This document shows, in pieces, positions 15,523 to 24,781 of a DNA stretch of 56,710 nt (positions within the stretch are counted from its first letter, which is position 1; every line of letters begins with the position of its first letter). The notes below the pieces were generated by a model that made no database searches, was not told the DNA's origin, and worked only from the letters and a program-made list of their open reading frames with translations. The DNA comes from Streptomycetaceae bacterium (GTDB taxonomy: Bacteria > Actinomycetota > Actinomycetes > Nanopelagicales > Nanopelagicaceae). Made by a program: the position numbers and the translations under genes. The stretch is taken from positions 1 to 56,710 of the forward strand of contig QYPT01000044.1 in assembly GCA_007280125.1 (NCBI GenBank), read 5' to 3'.

Positions 15523-17186
15523 CAACTCTTGCGCAACCACCCAGGACTGTCCAGGTAGCCAATCGAAATACACCGCTTGCACCGACAAGTAAAGGACGTC
15601 TATTCGTTAAATGGATTACCTCTACCGATCACAAGACGATCGGTTACATGTACCTCATTACCTCTTTTGCATGGTTTCTTATTGGCGGAATCCTTGCTCT
15701 ACTTTTACGAGCGGAGTTAACGGTTCCAGGTCAGCAGTTCTGGAGTAATGAGCAGTACAACCAAATTTTCACAATGCACGGAACGATTATGTTGCTCATG
15801 TTTGCAACCCCGCTTTTTGTTGGTTTCGCTAACGTGATTATGCCTTTGCAAATCGGTGCCGCTGACGTTGCTTTTCCTCGACTAAATATGATGTCTTATT
15901 GGCTCTACCTATTCGGTGGAACTATGGCATTCGGTGGTTTCTTGGCACCAGGCGGAGCAGCATCATTTGGTTGGACTGCTTATGCCCCACTTTCGAACTC
16001 GCAATTCTCTCCTGGTATTGGTGGAGATTTATGGGTTATCGGTTTAGCAATGGGTGGTATCGGAACAATTCTCTCTGGCGTTAACTTCATCACCACAATA
16101 TTCACAATGCGCGCTCCTGGTATGACGATGTTTCGCATGTCGATCTTTTCCTGGAACATTTTGCTTACATCAATTCTTGTTCTTCTCGCATTCCCTCCAT
16201 TAGCAGCTGCCTTCCTTGGGCTTGAGGCAGACCGACTCTTTGGCTCTCATTTGTTTGATCCAGCTAACGGTGGAGCGATGCTCTGGCAACATTTATTTTG
16301 GTTCTTCGGACACCCAGAGGTTTATATTTTGGCGCTGCCGTTCTTTGGCATTGCGACAGAAATTCTTCCAGTTTTTAGCCGCAAACCAATCTTTGGTTAC
16401 AAGGGTTTGATTGCAGCAACGATTGCAATCGCGGCCCTCTCGGTTTCAGTATGGGCACACCACCTCTTTGCAACTGGTCAAGTTCTCTTGCCGTTCTTCT
16501 CGTTTATGACTTTCCTTATTGGAATTCCAACGGGCGTGAAGTTCTTCAACTGGATTGGCACAATGTGGAGAGGTGCAATTACCTTTGAAACACCCATGCT
16601 ATGGATCGTCGGATTCCTTATTACATTCCTTTTCGGAGGACTAACAGGAATCATCTTGGCATCGCCTCCACTGGACTTTGCAGTATCGGCTTCCTATTTC
16701 GTTGTTGCTCACTTTCACTACGTACTCTTTGGAACAGTTGTATTCGCCATGTTTGGTGGCTTCTACTTCTGGTGGCCAAAGATGACCGGAAAAATGCTCA
16801 ACGAACGTTTGGGCAAAATCCATTTTTGGATGACATTCTTTGGCTTCCACCTAACCTTCCTCATCCAACACTGGTTGGGCATTAAGGGATTCCCGCGACG
16901 ATATGCAGATTATTTGCCTAGCGATGGATTCACCTTCATGAATCAGGTTTCTACAGCCGGTGCTGCGTTGTTGGCCGCGTCGATGATTCCTTTCATGGTG
17001 AACGTCTGGATTACACGCAAGTCACCGAAGGTCGAAGTGGATGATCCGTGGGGTTATGGCGCTTCGTTGGAATGGGCAACCTCGTGTCCACCTCCGCGTC
17101 ACAACTTCCTTTCGATGCCACGCATTCGCTCAGAGCGTCCGGCCTTTGATTTGCATCACCCACATATCAAGACCGAAGGGCACTAA
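15519..17186 (+). CDS. ctaD: Cytochrome c oxidase subunit I
   Basis: Catalytic haem a/a3-CuB subunit of the terminal oxidase. The 555-aa product has twelve expected transmembrane segments and the canonical ligands: His in TMHGTIMLL, the CuB His and Tyr in [11 protein letters not shown], the HH pair in [10 protein letters not shown], and the two haem His residues in [14 protein letters not shown] 15519 overlaps the ctaC stop; the longer frame inside ctaC is not real. The C-terminus has a [12 protein letters not shown] segment common in actinobacterial CtaD. Confidence 0.97.
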   Translation: MTTLAQPPRTVQVANRNTPLAPTSKGRLFVKWITSTDHKTIGYMYLITSFAWFLIGGILALLLRAELTVPGQQFWSNEQYNQIFTMHGTIMLLMFATPLFVGFANVIMPLQIGAADVAFPRLNMMSYWLYLFGGTMAFGGFLAPGGAASFGWTAYAPLSNSQFSPGIGGDLWVIGLAMGGIGTILSGVNFITTIFTMRAPGMTMFRMSIFSWNILLTSILVLLAFPPLAAAFLGLEADRLFGSHLFDPANGGAMLWQHLFWFFGHPEVYILALPFFGIATEILPVFSRKPIFGYKGLIAATIAIAALSVSVWAHHLFATGQVLLPFFSFMTFLIGIPTGVKFFNWIGTMWRGAITFETPMLWIVGFLITFLFGGLTGIILASPPLDFAVSASYFVVAHFHYVLFGTVVFAMFGGFYFWWPKMTGKMLNERLGKIHFWMTFFGFHLTFLIQHWLGIKGFPRRYADYLPSDGFTFMNQVSTAGAALLAASMIPFMVNVWITRKSPKVEVDDPWGYGASLEWATSCPPPRHNFLSMPRIRSERPAFDLHHPHIKTEGH

Positions 17187-17190
17187 TTCG

Positions 17191-17592
17191 ATGAAGGTCT
17201 CATGGCAGCTATTTCTCGGGTTCACTGTTTTCTATTTCATGATGGCAATAATTTATTGGCAGCTTGGCGGGGAAGCAGTTGGAATTACAGCAATTGGCCT
17301 TAGTGGCGGTCTTGCCGGCCTTGTCGGTTTTTATATCTGGTATTCAGCGAAGAACACCGGAGGAGTTTTGCCCGAAGATAACGAAGAGGGCGAAATAGCA
17401 GATGGAGCGGGCGATCTCGGTTTCTATAGCCCTCATTCATGGTGGCCGTTGCCGGTTGCGCTCTCTGCATGTGCAGCTGGTCTAGGTCTGATTATCGGAT
17501 GGTGGCTCACGATTATTGCGGTTGGTGCGCTTCTAATTAGCATCGTTGGTTTTGTCACCGAGTACGAGAAGCCTTCAATCTCCGCTCACTAA
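17191..17592 (+). CDS. ctaF: Cytochrome c oxidase subunit IV (CtaF)
   Basis: Actinobacterial small subunit of the aa3 oxidase. The 133 residues hold four hydrophobic segments arranged in two pairs around an acidic loop (PEDNEEGEIADGAGDLGFYSPHSWWP is the central conserved area, seen here as two parts). ATG 17191 lies 4 nt after the ctaD stop. The position third in ctaC-ctaD-ctaF and the YSPHSWWP segment are characteristic of the family. Confidence 0.92.
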   Translation: MKVSWQLFLGFTVFYFMMAIIYWQLGGEAVGITAIGLSGGLAGLVGFYIWYSAKNTGGVLPEDNEEGEIADGAGDLGFYSPHSWWPLPVALSACAAGLGLIIGWWLTIIAVGALLISIVGFVTEYEKPSISAH

Positions 17593-17593
17593 C

Positions 17594-18814
17594 GTGGAAA
17601 CCGGAACGAGCGCCCAAGGTGCTTTAGCTGCATATAGAAAGAATATTAAGGGGCTGCCGCAAGCTGCGACGTGGGGAGGATTATTCTCAGGCCTCTTAGT
17701 GGTCCTTGTCTCTACCACTGGTCCTCTAGCTATTTTATTTCAGGCAGCATCAGCGGGTCATTTATCGAAAGAAATCATTTCGTCTTGGCTATTGATGATC
17801 TTTCTCGGATCAGGGTTGTTCTCTCTTCTTCTTTCTCTCCGCCACGGTATGCCGATTATTGGAGCCTGGGGTTCGGCTACAACAGCGCTATTGGTTACGG
17901 GTTTACCAGAACATTCATTTTCTCAAGTCATCGGCGCGTACTTCGTAGCATCGATAGTTCTTCTAATCGTTGGTGTCACGAAAACTTTTGATTCAATTAT
18001 GAAATTGGTTCCACGGCCGGTAGTTATGGCCATGTTGGCCGGAATTCTCTTCCGCTTTGGAGTGGGTGTTTTTACTTCATTAAGTACCAATTTGATTTTA
18101 GGTCTATCAATGATTTTTGCCTTCTTTATCGGGCGCAGATATGGGTGGCGGGCACCAGTTGTCGCAGCCCTTGGCGTTGGTTTGGTTGTGGCTGGATTGC
18201 AATCCAAGCTCACGAATCCACACATTGCATTAGCCATCGCGAAACCAGTGTGGACGAATCCTACATTTGAAATCGGCGCCATCTTTACGTTGGCGCTACC
18301 CATTTTCTTAATGGTTCTTACAACGCAAAACGCAGCAGGAATAGCTGTTTTGCGAAATTCCAACTACCAGCCACCTGTCAATCACATTGTCACCTGGGGC
18401 GCGGTTCTTTCAATACTAGGCGCAGGATTTGGCGGGAGCGGAGTAAATGTTTCCACGATTACCGCGGCGATTGTTACGCAAGAGAGTGCGGATTCCAATC
18501 CAAAAACGCGATATTTTGCAGGTGTTTCTTGCGGATTTTTCTATATTCTTCTAGCTTTCTTTGGTGCAACGGTTACAGGTTTATTCCAATCAATTCCCGT
18601 GGAAATGATGGCGACCGTTGCCGGACTTGCTCTCATACCTGTAATTGCTTCTTCTTCGTATGATGCGTTGGCAGAACCCGGGTATCGAGAGGCAGGTTTA
18701 GCGACCTTGATGATTACGATCTCTGGTGTGAGTGCATGGCATTTAGGGTCTCCATTTTGGGGACTTGTTGGGGGAGTATTGATTCATCGCGTGACAGCAA
18801 GGAAAATTGCTTAA
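17594..18814 (+). CDS. BenE-family benzoate/H+ symporter-like transporter
   Basis: Membrane transporter of the BenE family, with the fold of nucleobase/anion carriers. The 406 residues have about ten to twelve hydrophobic segments and conserved stretches GAWGSATTALLVTG, LVPRPVVMAMLAGILFRFG and VLTTQNAAGIAVLRNSNY. GTG 17594 starts 2 nt after the ctaF stop; a longer frame from TTG 17546 would overlap ctaF, and neither start has a clear ribosome site. The substrate is not certain; benzoate is only the family name. It is unrelated in function to the oxidase genes it follows. Confidence 0.85.
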   Translation: METGTSAQGALAAYRKNIKGLPQAATWGGLFSGLLVVLVSTTGPLAILFQAASAGHLSKEIISSWLLMIFLGSGLFSLLLSLRHGMPIIGAWGSATTALLVTGLPEHSFSQVIGAYFVASIVLLIVGVTKTFDSIMKLVPRPVVMAMLAGILFRFGVGVFTSLSTNLILGLSMIFAFFIGRRYGWRAPVVAALGVGLVVAGLQSKLTNPHIALAIAKPVWTNPTFEIGAIFTLALPIFLMVLTTQNAAGIAVLRNSNYQPPVNHIVTWGAVLSILGAGFGGSGVNVSTITAAIVTQESADSNPKTRYFAGVSCGFFYILLAFFGATVTGLFQSIPVEMMATVAGLALIPVIASSSYDALAEPGYREAGLATLMITISGVSAWHLGSPFWGLVGGVLIHRVTARKIA

Positions 18815-18846
18815 GCAATGAGCAACCTCAATCGTTTCTAAAAATA

Positions 18847-19107
18847 CTATTTCGCAAGATCAGATAGGGCTTTTAGGAAATCTCCCTCACTGATCACCTG
18901 TGCGGTGAACGCCATACCTGAATGACCACGTCCACAGATTATGTTGCACAGGCCTGGATATTTTCCTAGTTTCTCCGCGGTGAAATCAAACTTTGTGGTG
19001 CTTTTCCGTGTCGTCTTGTCATCAAGGGTATATACAAAAGAGTTTGACCAAGAAAAGGCAACGATTTGAATGTTGCCTGAGCGCTTTACCGGACAAAGAG
19101 AATCGAA
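18847..19107 (-). pseudogene. Decayed CuA/COX2-like cupredoxin fragment behind qcrB
   Basis: This 293-bp gap between benE and qcrB is not empty. The minus strand encodes 86 codons in exactly the same frame as qcrB, separated only by its TAG stop. It contains an aromatic patch FSWSNSFVY and then TAEKLGKYPGLCNIICGRGH with SGM, closely like the CtaC segment ending [12 protein letters not shown]. Compared with CtaC about 45 residues between these parts are missing, including the first CuA histidine, and both transmembrane helices are absent. No ATG, GTG or TTG occurs before the copper-site motif. A dead paralogue of ctaC is the simplest reading; a non-standard start or UAG readthrough cannot be excluded. 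Confidence 0.7.
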
Positions 19108-20694
19108 CTAGTACGAATCGATCTCCTTGTGAGAATCTCCACCAGGTTTCTGGATTTGTTCTGCATCTGCACGGCTTAAGCGGGCACGAAGCTTGCCACC
19201 CATAGTCTTTGGATTGCGAATGCCATGCTCATCTTCAGTGACATGCTCCAAGGCAGTGAGCTGCTCGTGTTGAGTAAGCATCCAGGCCTTCTCTTTGGAA
19301 ATTGGCTCATGAACCTCAATGAATTCGCCTTCGGCGGTCATCATGAGTCGGCCCGTTTCTCTTCCATGCTCTACAAGATCTCTATCGGCCCGTTGCAAAG
19401 ATAGGCAGAGACGCTTGGTGATTACATAGGCAAGTGGAGGCAAGAGAAAAATACCAATGCGGCTAAACCACATGATCTGGTTAATCGTCAATGAGAAATG
19501 CGTGGCAATAATGTCGTTACCACCATTTAAAATTGTAATGATGATGAAGGTCAGTGACATTGCTCCAAGAGCGGTGCGGTTTGGTGCATTGCGTGGACGA
19601 TCCAATAGTTGGTGTTCGCGCTTATCTCCAGTAAACCAACTTTCGATAAAGGGATAGAGAGCCATTCCGGTAAAAAGAATGCCAGGAACGATTAACCCTG
19701 GAACCAAAATATTCCATGAAATTGTATGCCCAAAGGCATGAGTTTCAATAGGTGGCGCCATACGTACGAGGCCATCGAGCCATCCCATATACCAATCGGG
19801 TTGTGAGCCAGCAGAAATTTGCCCCGGCGTATACGGGCCGTAGAGCCAAATTGGGTTAATAGATGCCAGCGCTGACAAGAGTGCGATGACACCGAATACG
19901 ATGAAAAAGAATCCGCCAGCTTTAGCCATGTAGATAGGCATCAATGGGTAGCCGACTACATTCTTCTCTGTGCGTCCAGGACCTGGATATTGCGTGTGCT
20001 TCTGGTACCAGACCAACATCAAGTGGACGGTAATGAGTGCAAGGAAGATTCCAGGAAGTAGGAGAACGTGCACCGTGAAAATACGTGGGATAAAAGTATC
20101 TCCTGGGAATGCTCCACCGAAAGCAAAGAAAGCTAGATAAGAACCGATAACTGGCATCGCTTGAATGATTGCTTCCGCAATTCGAATACCGGTACCTGAA
20201 AGCAAATCATCAGGGAGTGAGTAACCCAAGAAACCTTCAACGATTCCAAGAGTAAGTAGACCGACTCCAATAATCCAGTTGAATTCACGTGGCTTGCGAT
20301 AGGCGCCAGTGAAGAAAACTCGGAGTAAGTGAGCAACGATTGCAGTCATGAAGAGCAACGCGGCCCAGTGATGGATCTGGCGCATCAATAAACCGCCACG
20401 GATATCGAAGGAAATGTGGAGCGTTGAAACGTAGGCTGCCGACATCTTCAATCCGCTGAGTGGTTGGTATGTGCCTTCATAAAGAACTTCGCGTTGTGAT
20501 GGATCAAACCAGAAGGTGAGAAATACTCCAGAGAGCAACAAAATAATGAATGAGTACAGTGCGATCTCACCAAGCATGAATGACCAATGGTCAGGGAAAA
20601 CCTTCGTGAGATTCTTCTTAAGCCACTTCGCAGCGCCAGTGCGCTCATCTACATAGTTAGCAACTTGTCCGCCCACGCGCTCGGATGCACTCAT
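19108..20694 (-). CDS. qcrB: Cytochrome bc complex cytochrome b subunit
   Basis: Membrane subunit that carries the quinol-oxidising and quinone-reducing sites and two b haems. The 528 residues include the haem His pairs in RQIHHWAALLF with VAHLLRVFF, and in FTVHVLLLPG with LITVHLML; the C-terminal part adds further helices and a long cytoplasmic tail ending HKEIDSY, as in other actinobacterial QcrB. ATG 20694 overlaps the qcrA stop as ATGA. The downstream sequence continues the same frame into a CuA-like remnant. Confidence 0.97.
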   Translation of the reverse strand: MSASERVGGQVANYVDERTGAAKWLKKNLTKVFPDHWSFMLGEIALYSFIILLLSGVFLTFWFDPSQREVLYEGTYQPLSGLKMSAAYVSTLHISFDIRGGLLMRQIHHWAALLFMTAIVAHLLRVFFTGAYRKPREFNWIIGVGLLTLGIVEGFLGYSLPDDLLSGTGIRIAEAIIQAMPVIGSYLAFFAFGGAFPGDTFIPRIFTVHVLLLPGIFLALITVHLMLVWYQKHTQYPGPGRTEKNVVGYPLMPIYMAKAGGFFFIVFGVIALLSALASINPIWLYGPYTPGQISAGSQPDWYMGWLDGLVRMAPPIETHAFGHTISWNILVPGLIVPGILFTGMALYPFIESWFTGDKREHQLLDRPRNAPNRTALGAMSLTFIIITILNGGNDIIATHFSLTINQIMWFSRIGIFLLPPLAYVITKRLCLSLQRADRDLVEHGRETGRLMMTAEGEFIEVHEPISKEKAWMLTQHEQLTALEHVTEDEHGIRNPKTMGGKLRARLSRADAEQIQKPGGDSHKEIDSY

Positions 20695-21683
20695 GATGAT
20701 CGCTCCCAGAAGCTAGGTCCGACAGGCTCGGAGAATGGTTTCTGTGCAATTAAGTAGCCTTCTGAATCAACGGTAATCGCTAATTGAGGAAGTGGTCGTG
20801 CAGATGGTCCGAAAATAACTTTCGCTGCACGAGGTACATCAAATGTTGATTGATGACATGGGCAAAGGAGATGTTTTGTCTGCTGCTCATAGAGTGCAAC
20901 AGCGCATCCCATGTGCGAGCAAATCTTTGAGAAGGCAATGATTCCTTCGTATGTCCAGGACAGGCGCTCAGGGGAGAGTTCGAACTCTTCAGGGCGAAGG
21001 CGAATAAGCAATACGGCATCTTTACCAATATTGCTTAGTGTGCGTTCTTCACCTGTGAGTAGTTGAGGCAAAACTTGAGCAACAGCGCCAACTTCAAGGT
21101 CCGAAGCTTTAATTGCGCGATCACCCGGATCGGTAACAAGACGAGTTCCGGTTTTCCAATTTGTGGTCTCCAGCTGCTTCTTAGGCAATGGACCAAGATC
21201 TCTCAAGAACAACAGTGGAGTAAGCGCTGAGAGACCCAGGGAAAGACCAAGGGAGCGCTTAATAAGTGAGCGACGACCAAGTCCTGATGCCGCAGCACCT
21301 TCTTTGACGGTGTCAACAAATCCCTTGCGGTCTACATCTTCTGAACGCATCACATGACGTTCGGCAATAATTTCATTATCTGGCATAAGTGTCTTTGCCC
21401 AATGGACAGCGCCTAGCCCAATAAAGAGAAGCGAAAGTCCAAGGCCAAGGCCTAAGAAAAGTTCGTGCGCATTTGTTGAACCCAATACAGGCAAGAAGAT
21501 GAATTCAGTGGTGGGAATGTAAATGTAGGAAGCGATAAAAAGTATTGTTCCAATGGCGCTGAGTGCGAAAAGAATTGCTACTTGTCGCTCTGCACGCTTT
21601 TCAGCAACGGGATCAGTATCGGCGGCGCGATGTACATGATCTGGTAAACCAGGATCAGTGATCGGCTCAAGTTCGTGTGACAT
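20691..21683 (-). CDS. qcrA: Cytochrome bc complex Rieske iron-sulfur subunit
   Basis: Transfers electrons from quinol to cytochrome cc. The 330-aa protein has an actinobacterial-type N-terminus with three hydrophobic segments and a C-terminal Rieske domain whose [2Fe-2S] ligands are in CSHMGCAV and CPCHQSTFD. A twin-arginine-like GRRSLIKRSLGLSLG precedes the third hydrophobic segment, consistent with Tat-assisted insertion. It lies 3 nt after qcrC and overlaps qcrB, forming one unit ctaE-qcrC-qcrA-qcrB. Confidence 0.96.
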   Translation of the reverse strand: MSHELEPITDPGLPDHVHRAADTDPVAEKRAERQVAILFALSAIGTILFIASYIYIPTTEFIFLPVLGSTNAHELFLGLGLGLSLLFIGLGAVHWAKTLMPDNEIIAERHVMRSEDVDRKGFVDTVKEGAAASGLGRRSLIKRSLGLSLGLSALTPLLFLRDLGPLPKKQLETTNWKTGTRLVTDPGDRAIKASDLEVGAVAQVLPQLLTGEERTLSNIGKDAVLLIRLRPEEFELSPERLSWTYEGIIAFSKICSHMGCAVALYEQQTKHLLCPCHQSTFDVPRAAKVIFGPSARPLPQLAITVDSEGYLIAQKPFSEPVGPSFWERSS

Positions 21684-21686
21684 TAC

Positions 21687-22478
21687 TTATCTCGCTTTCG
21701 TTGCTAGCCAGACTGCAATACCAATGAGCAGTCCGAGTCCTAGTGTCCATATGAGTAATCCTTCAGTGACCGGACCGACTCGACCAAGTGATGCGCCGCC
21801 GTGAGCAGGTTCTGATTGTGTGGCCTTAATCCATTTGATGATTGACAGCTTTTCGGCTGGCGTAATAACTTTGTCTGAAAAGACTGGCATAGATTGTGGA
21901 CCAAGAATCATTGCTTCATAAATTTGAACTGGCTCTGAAGACATGAGCGATGGGGCAAATTTCCCTTGACTTAATGCGCCGCCTTGACCTGCGAAGTTAT
22001 GACACATTGCGCAGTTGGTGCGGAATAGCTCTCCACCTTGCGCTGTGTTGCCATCGCGTTCGTAGTTGACTACATCTTGCGTTGGAATTGCTGGTCCTGG
22101 AGATAGTGACGCTACATATTTTGCCAGGGCTGCTACTTCATCTGGAGTGTATGCAGGTTGCTTGCGCATTGCCTGAACAGACATATCTGCCATTGGCATA
22201 CGTCCAGTGCCTACCTGGAAATCAACTGCGGCAGCTCCGACTCCAATGAGTGAAGGCGCAATAGAACCGCCTTCAGCATTGAGTCCATGGCATGAAGAAC
22301 AACCCTTGAGAAAAATTTGGCGACCTTCATCTATTGCTGCAGATCGGACAAGCGTGGACGCGGACTTTTGCGTTGTCGCACTTGCTACAGAAAAGGTTGT
22401 GCCAATCATGAAAAGTGCAAAAACTAAAAGCACTGGGCCAGCAAATCGGTGACGTCGGTAACGCGAGAGGCGCTTCAC
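21687..22478 (-). CDS. qcrC: Cytochrome bc complex dihaem cytochrome c subunit
   Basis: Dihaem c-type cytochrome linking the bc complex directly to the aa3 oxidase in Actinobacteria, which lack soluble cytochrome c. The 263 residues have an N-terminal hydrophobic segment, haem sites CSSCHGLNAEGG and CAMCHNFAGQGG, and a C-terminal membrane anchor. GTG 22478 is chosen: it follows GAAAGGAA and begins with a basic signal region (VKRLSRYRRHRF); the open frame upstream runs into ctaE. Confidence 0.95.
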   Translation of the reverse strand: MKRLSRYRRHRFAGPVLLVFALFMIGTTFSVASATTQKSASTLVRSAAIDEGRQIFLKGCSSCHGLNAEGGSIAPSLIGVGAAAVDFQVGTGRMPMADMSVQAMRKQPAYTPDEVAALAKYVASLSPGPAIPTQDVVNYERDGNTAQGGELFRTNCAMCHNFAGQGGALSQGKFAPSLMSSEPVQIYEAMILGPQSMPVFSDKVITPAEKLSIIKWIKATQSEPAHGGASLGRVGPVTEGLLIWTLGLGLLIGIAVWLATKAR

Positions 22479-22497
22479 TGTACTGAGTTCCTTTCGA

Positions 22498-23124
22498 TTA
22501 CTTAATGAGGTAAATAGCGGAGAACAAGGCAATCCAGACAACATCGACAAAGTGCCAGTAGTACGAAACGACGATTGCTGTTGTGGCTTGCTTATGTGTA
22601 AATCCACGAGCCTTGCTTACGCGCACCATGACAAGTAAAAATGCAACGAGTCCGCCAGTAACGTGTAATCCGTGGAAACCTGTTGCAAAATAGAAAACGG
22701 AACCATAAGCGCGCGATGAAAGGCTTAGACCCTCTTGTACTAAATTTGCGTATTCGTAAATTTGCCCGCCTACGAAGAATGAACCCATAAGAAATGTAAG
22801 CGCGAACCATTCACGCATGCCCCATTTAGAAAACTTCCAGAGCGCAGCAGTGCGTCGAGGTTGCAATCGCTCCGCAGCAAATACTCCAAACTGACAAGTA
22901 AGGGATGAAAGCACAAGCACCGTTGTGTTAACCGCGGCAAAAGGAATGTTTAGAATCTTCGTTGACTCCAACCAAACGGCTGGGCCTTGCACCGCACGTG
23001 TGGTGAAGTACATGGCAAACAATGCAGCGAAGAACATTAATTCGCTGGAGAGCCAGACGATTGTGCCTACGGCAACAATGTTGGGTCTATTGATCTTGGG
23101 CTGGGTCAGGCTGGCGCTGGGCAT
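22498..23124 (-). CDS. ctaE: Cytochrome c oxidase subunit III
   Basis: Structural subunit of the aa3 oxidase. The 208 residues have five hydrophobic segments and the conserved FHGLHVTGG and [12 protein letters not shown] elements near the C-terminus, typical of subunit III. It is the first gene of the minus-strand arm ctaE-qcrC-qcrA-qcrB, so both arms of the supercomplex cluster face each other. A 167-bp gap separates it from the divergent receiver-like gene. Confidence 0.96.
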   Translation of the reverse strand: MPSASLTQPKINRPNIVAVGTIVWLSSELMFFAALFAMYFTTRAVQGPAVWLESTKILNIPFAAVNTTVLVLSSLTCQFGVFAAERLQPRRTAALWKFSKWGMREWFALTFLMGSFFVGGQIYEYANLVQEGLSLSSRAYGSVFYFATGFHGLHVTGGLVAFLLVMVRVSKARGFTHKQATTAIVVSYYWHFVDVVWIALFSAIYLIK

Positions 23125-23279
23125 GGGGAGATTATTCCCGTTTTTTGGAGAGTTTCACGCCAAATAGCCCTCCGATCCCGGTTAATTACTCAGTTCAAGG
23201 GTGAAAAGAGTCACGCCATTTGGGGCAATCACTCACGGGCCATTCCGGTGGCGGCATGACGGCGGCGCCTTTGGTTGAT

Positions 23280-23285
23280 TAGACT
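23280..23285 (+). promoter_or_regulatory. Leaderless -10 hexamer TAGACT for the receiver-like gene
   Basis: TAGACT is followed by cgccct (6 nt) and ATG 23292, with no ribosome site. Confidence 0.6.
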
Positions 23286-23291
23286 CGCCCT

Positions 23292-23699
23292 ATGTCTACG
23301 AACCGCCCAAGGATTGTTATCTATTCTGATGATTCCAGTGTCCGTGAATCCATTGTTGCCGGACTTGGTAGCAAAGTTGCCGCCGATCTGCCCGAACACG
23401 ATATCGAGCAATTTGCTACGGGCAAGGCGCTAAGAATGTATCTCGATAACAAAGGATCAGCCGACCTTTTCATCGTTGACGGAGAAGCCACTCCAGAGGG
23501 CGGCATGGGAATAGCCCGCCAGCTCAAAGACGAGCTCTTTCGTTGCCCACCAGTCCTTCTTATTACTGCACGTCCTGATGATGCCTGGCTTGCGGCTTGG
23601 TCTCGTGCGGATGCTGTTGTGGTTCACCCGATTGACCCATTCACTGTGGCCGACCGTGTCGCAACCCTCCTTCGCGCGCGTGCTTTAACTAGCGCTTAA
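23292..23699 (+). CDS. Stand-alone response-regulator receiver-like protein
   Basis: Single receiver (CheY-like) domain of 135 aa with no output domain. The acidic pair is Asp13-Asp14 in YSDDS, the probable phospho-acceptor is Asp63 in LFIVDGEATPEGG, and Thr92 sits in LLITARPD. The normally invariant lysine before the last proline is His112 (VVVHPIDPF), so classical phosphorylation is doubtful and a binding or pseudo-receiver role is possible. It is transcribed ahead of trpD with a 20-bp gap. No partner histidine kinase is in the window. Confidence 0.75.
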   Translation: MSTNRPRIVIYSDDSSVRESIVAGLGSKVAADLPEHDIEQFATGKALRMYLDNKGSADLFIVDGEATPEGGMGIARQLKDELFRCPPVLLITARPDDAWLAAWSRADAVVVHPIDPFTVADRVATLLRARALTSA

Positions 23700-23719
23700 G
23701 AAATCGTCTCCATAACTCC

Positions 23720-24781
23720 ATGAGCTCTTTAGACCATTCGTGGTCGGCCAATCTCGCGCTTCTTGAAAATTTACAAGATCTCACTCATGATCAAATTCAA
23801 TGGGCAATGCGCGAAATTTTGGATGGCCGAGCCAGTAATGATGAAATCAAATCTTTTCTCCTGGCGCTGCGCTCTAAAGGCGAATCTGCAGAGGAAGTAG
23901 GCGCTCTTATTGAGGAGATGTACCGCCATGCTGCCCCAATCTCTATTAAGGAGCGAGCTGTCGACACTGTTGGTACGGGAGGCGATGGCGCGCATACGAT
24001 AAACATTTCAACAACTTCGGCCATAGTTGCCGCCGCCGCCGGAGCAAAGGTTATGAAGCACGGAAATCGCGCTGCTTCATCCAAGTCGGGTTCGGCTGAT
24101 TTGTTAGAAGCCCTAGGAGTGGTCATCACTCTGGATGGCGTGGGAGTAGCGAATACATTTGAAAAATTAGGGATTGGCTTTTGCTTTGCACCAATCTTTC
24201 ATCCTGCAATGCGCTTTGCCGCACCGGCAAGGAAAGAATTGGGTGTCCCGACAATTTTTAATATCTTGGGACCACTTGCAAATCCTGCAGAACCTCAAGC
24301 CGCCGCAGTCGGTGTCGCCAATCCAGCAATGCATCTGCTGATGGCTGAGGTTTTGTCAGAACGAGGAGTCGATGGTTTTGTTTTTCGTGGCGATGATGGG
24401 CTGGATGAAATAACTCTCGCGACAACTACCTCTGTCTTGGGCATTGGTGGCGGCGAGATTCGATCCGACAGAATTGATCCAGCTGATTTTGGTATTTCTT
24501 ATTCACCGATTAGCGATTTAGTTGGCGGAGATGCCACCGAGAATGCGCGCATTACCTTATCTATTTTCGCGGGCGAACATGGAGCACCACGTGATGCTGT
24601 ATTGCTCAATGCAGGGGCAGCAATCGCGGCCTATGAAGGAAATTTATCTACTCCGTTAAACGAGCGATTGGCTGCCGGAATCGCCTCAGCCACATTGGCT
24701 ATAGATGGCGGTCGAGCAACGGAACTTCTGCAAAAGTGGGCGTCATTGACGCAAGAATTGGCAGCGCCCACTGTCCTTTAA
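23720..24781 (+). CDS. trpD: Anthranilate phosphoribosyltransferase
   Basis: Second step of tryptophan synthesis: anthranilate plus PRPP gives phosphoribosylanthranilate. The 353-aa protein has the PRPP-binding GTGGDGAHTINIST, then KHGNRAASSKSGSADLLEALG and the metal-binding area with GDDGLDEITL. Length and motifs are normal. Other trp genes are not adjacent. The last 83 bp overlap the convergent nuclease gene, one of the longest antisense overlaps in the window. Confidence 0.95.
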   Translation: MSSLDHSWSANLALLENLQDLTHDQIQWAMREILDGRASNDEIKSFLLALRSKGESAEEVGALIEEMYRHAAPISIKERAVDTVGTGGDGAHTINISTTSAIVAAAAGAKVMKHGNRAASSKSGSADLLEALGVVITLDGVGVANTFEKLGIGFCFAPIFHPAMRFAAPARKELGVPTIFNILGPLANPAEPQAAAVGVANPAMHLLMAEVLSERGVDGFVFRGDDGLDEITLATTTSVLGIGGGEIRSDRIDPADFGISYSPISDLVGGDATENARITLSIFAGEHGAPRDAVLLNAGAAIAAYEGNLSTPLNERLAAGIASATLAIDGGRATELLQKWASLTQELAAPTVL

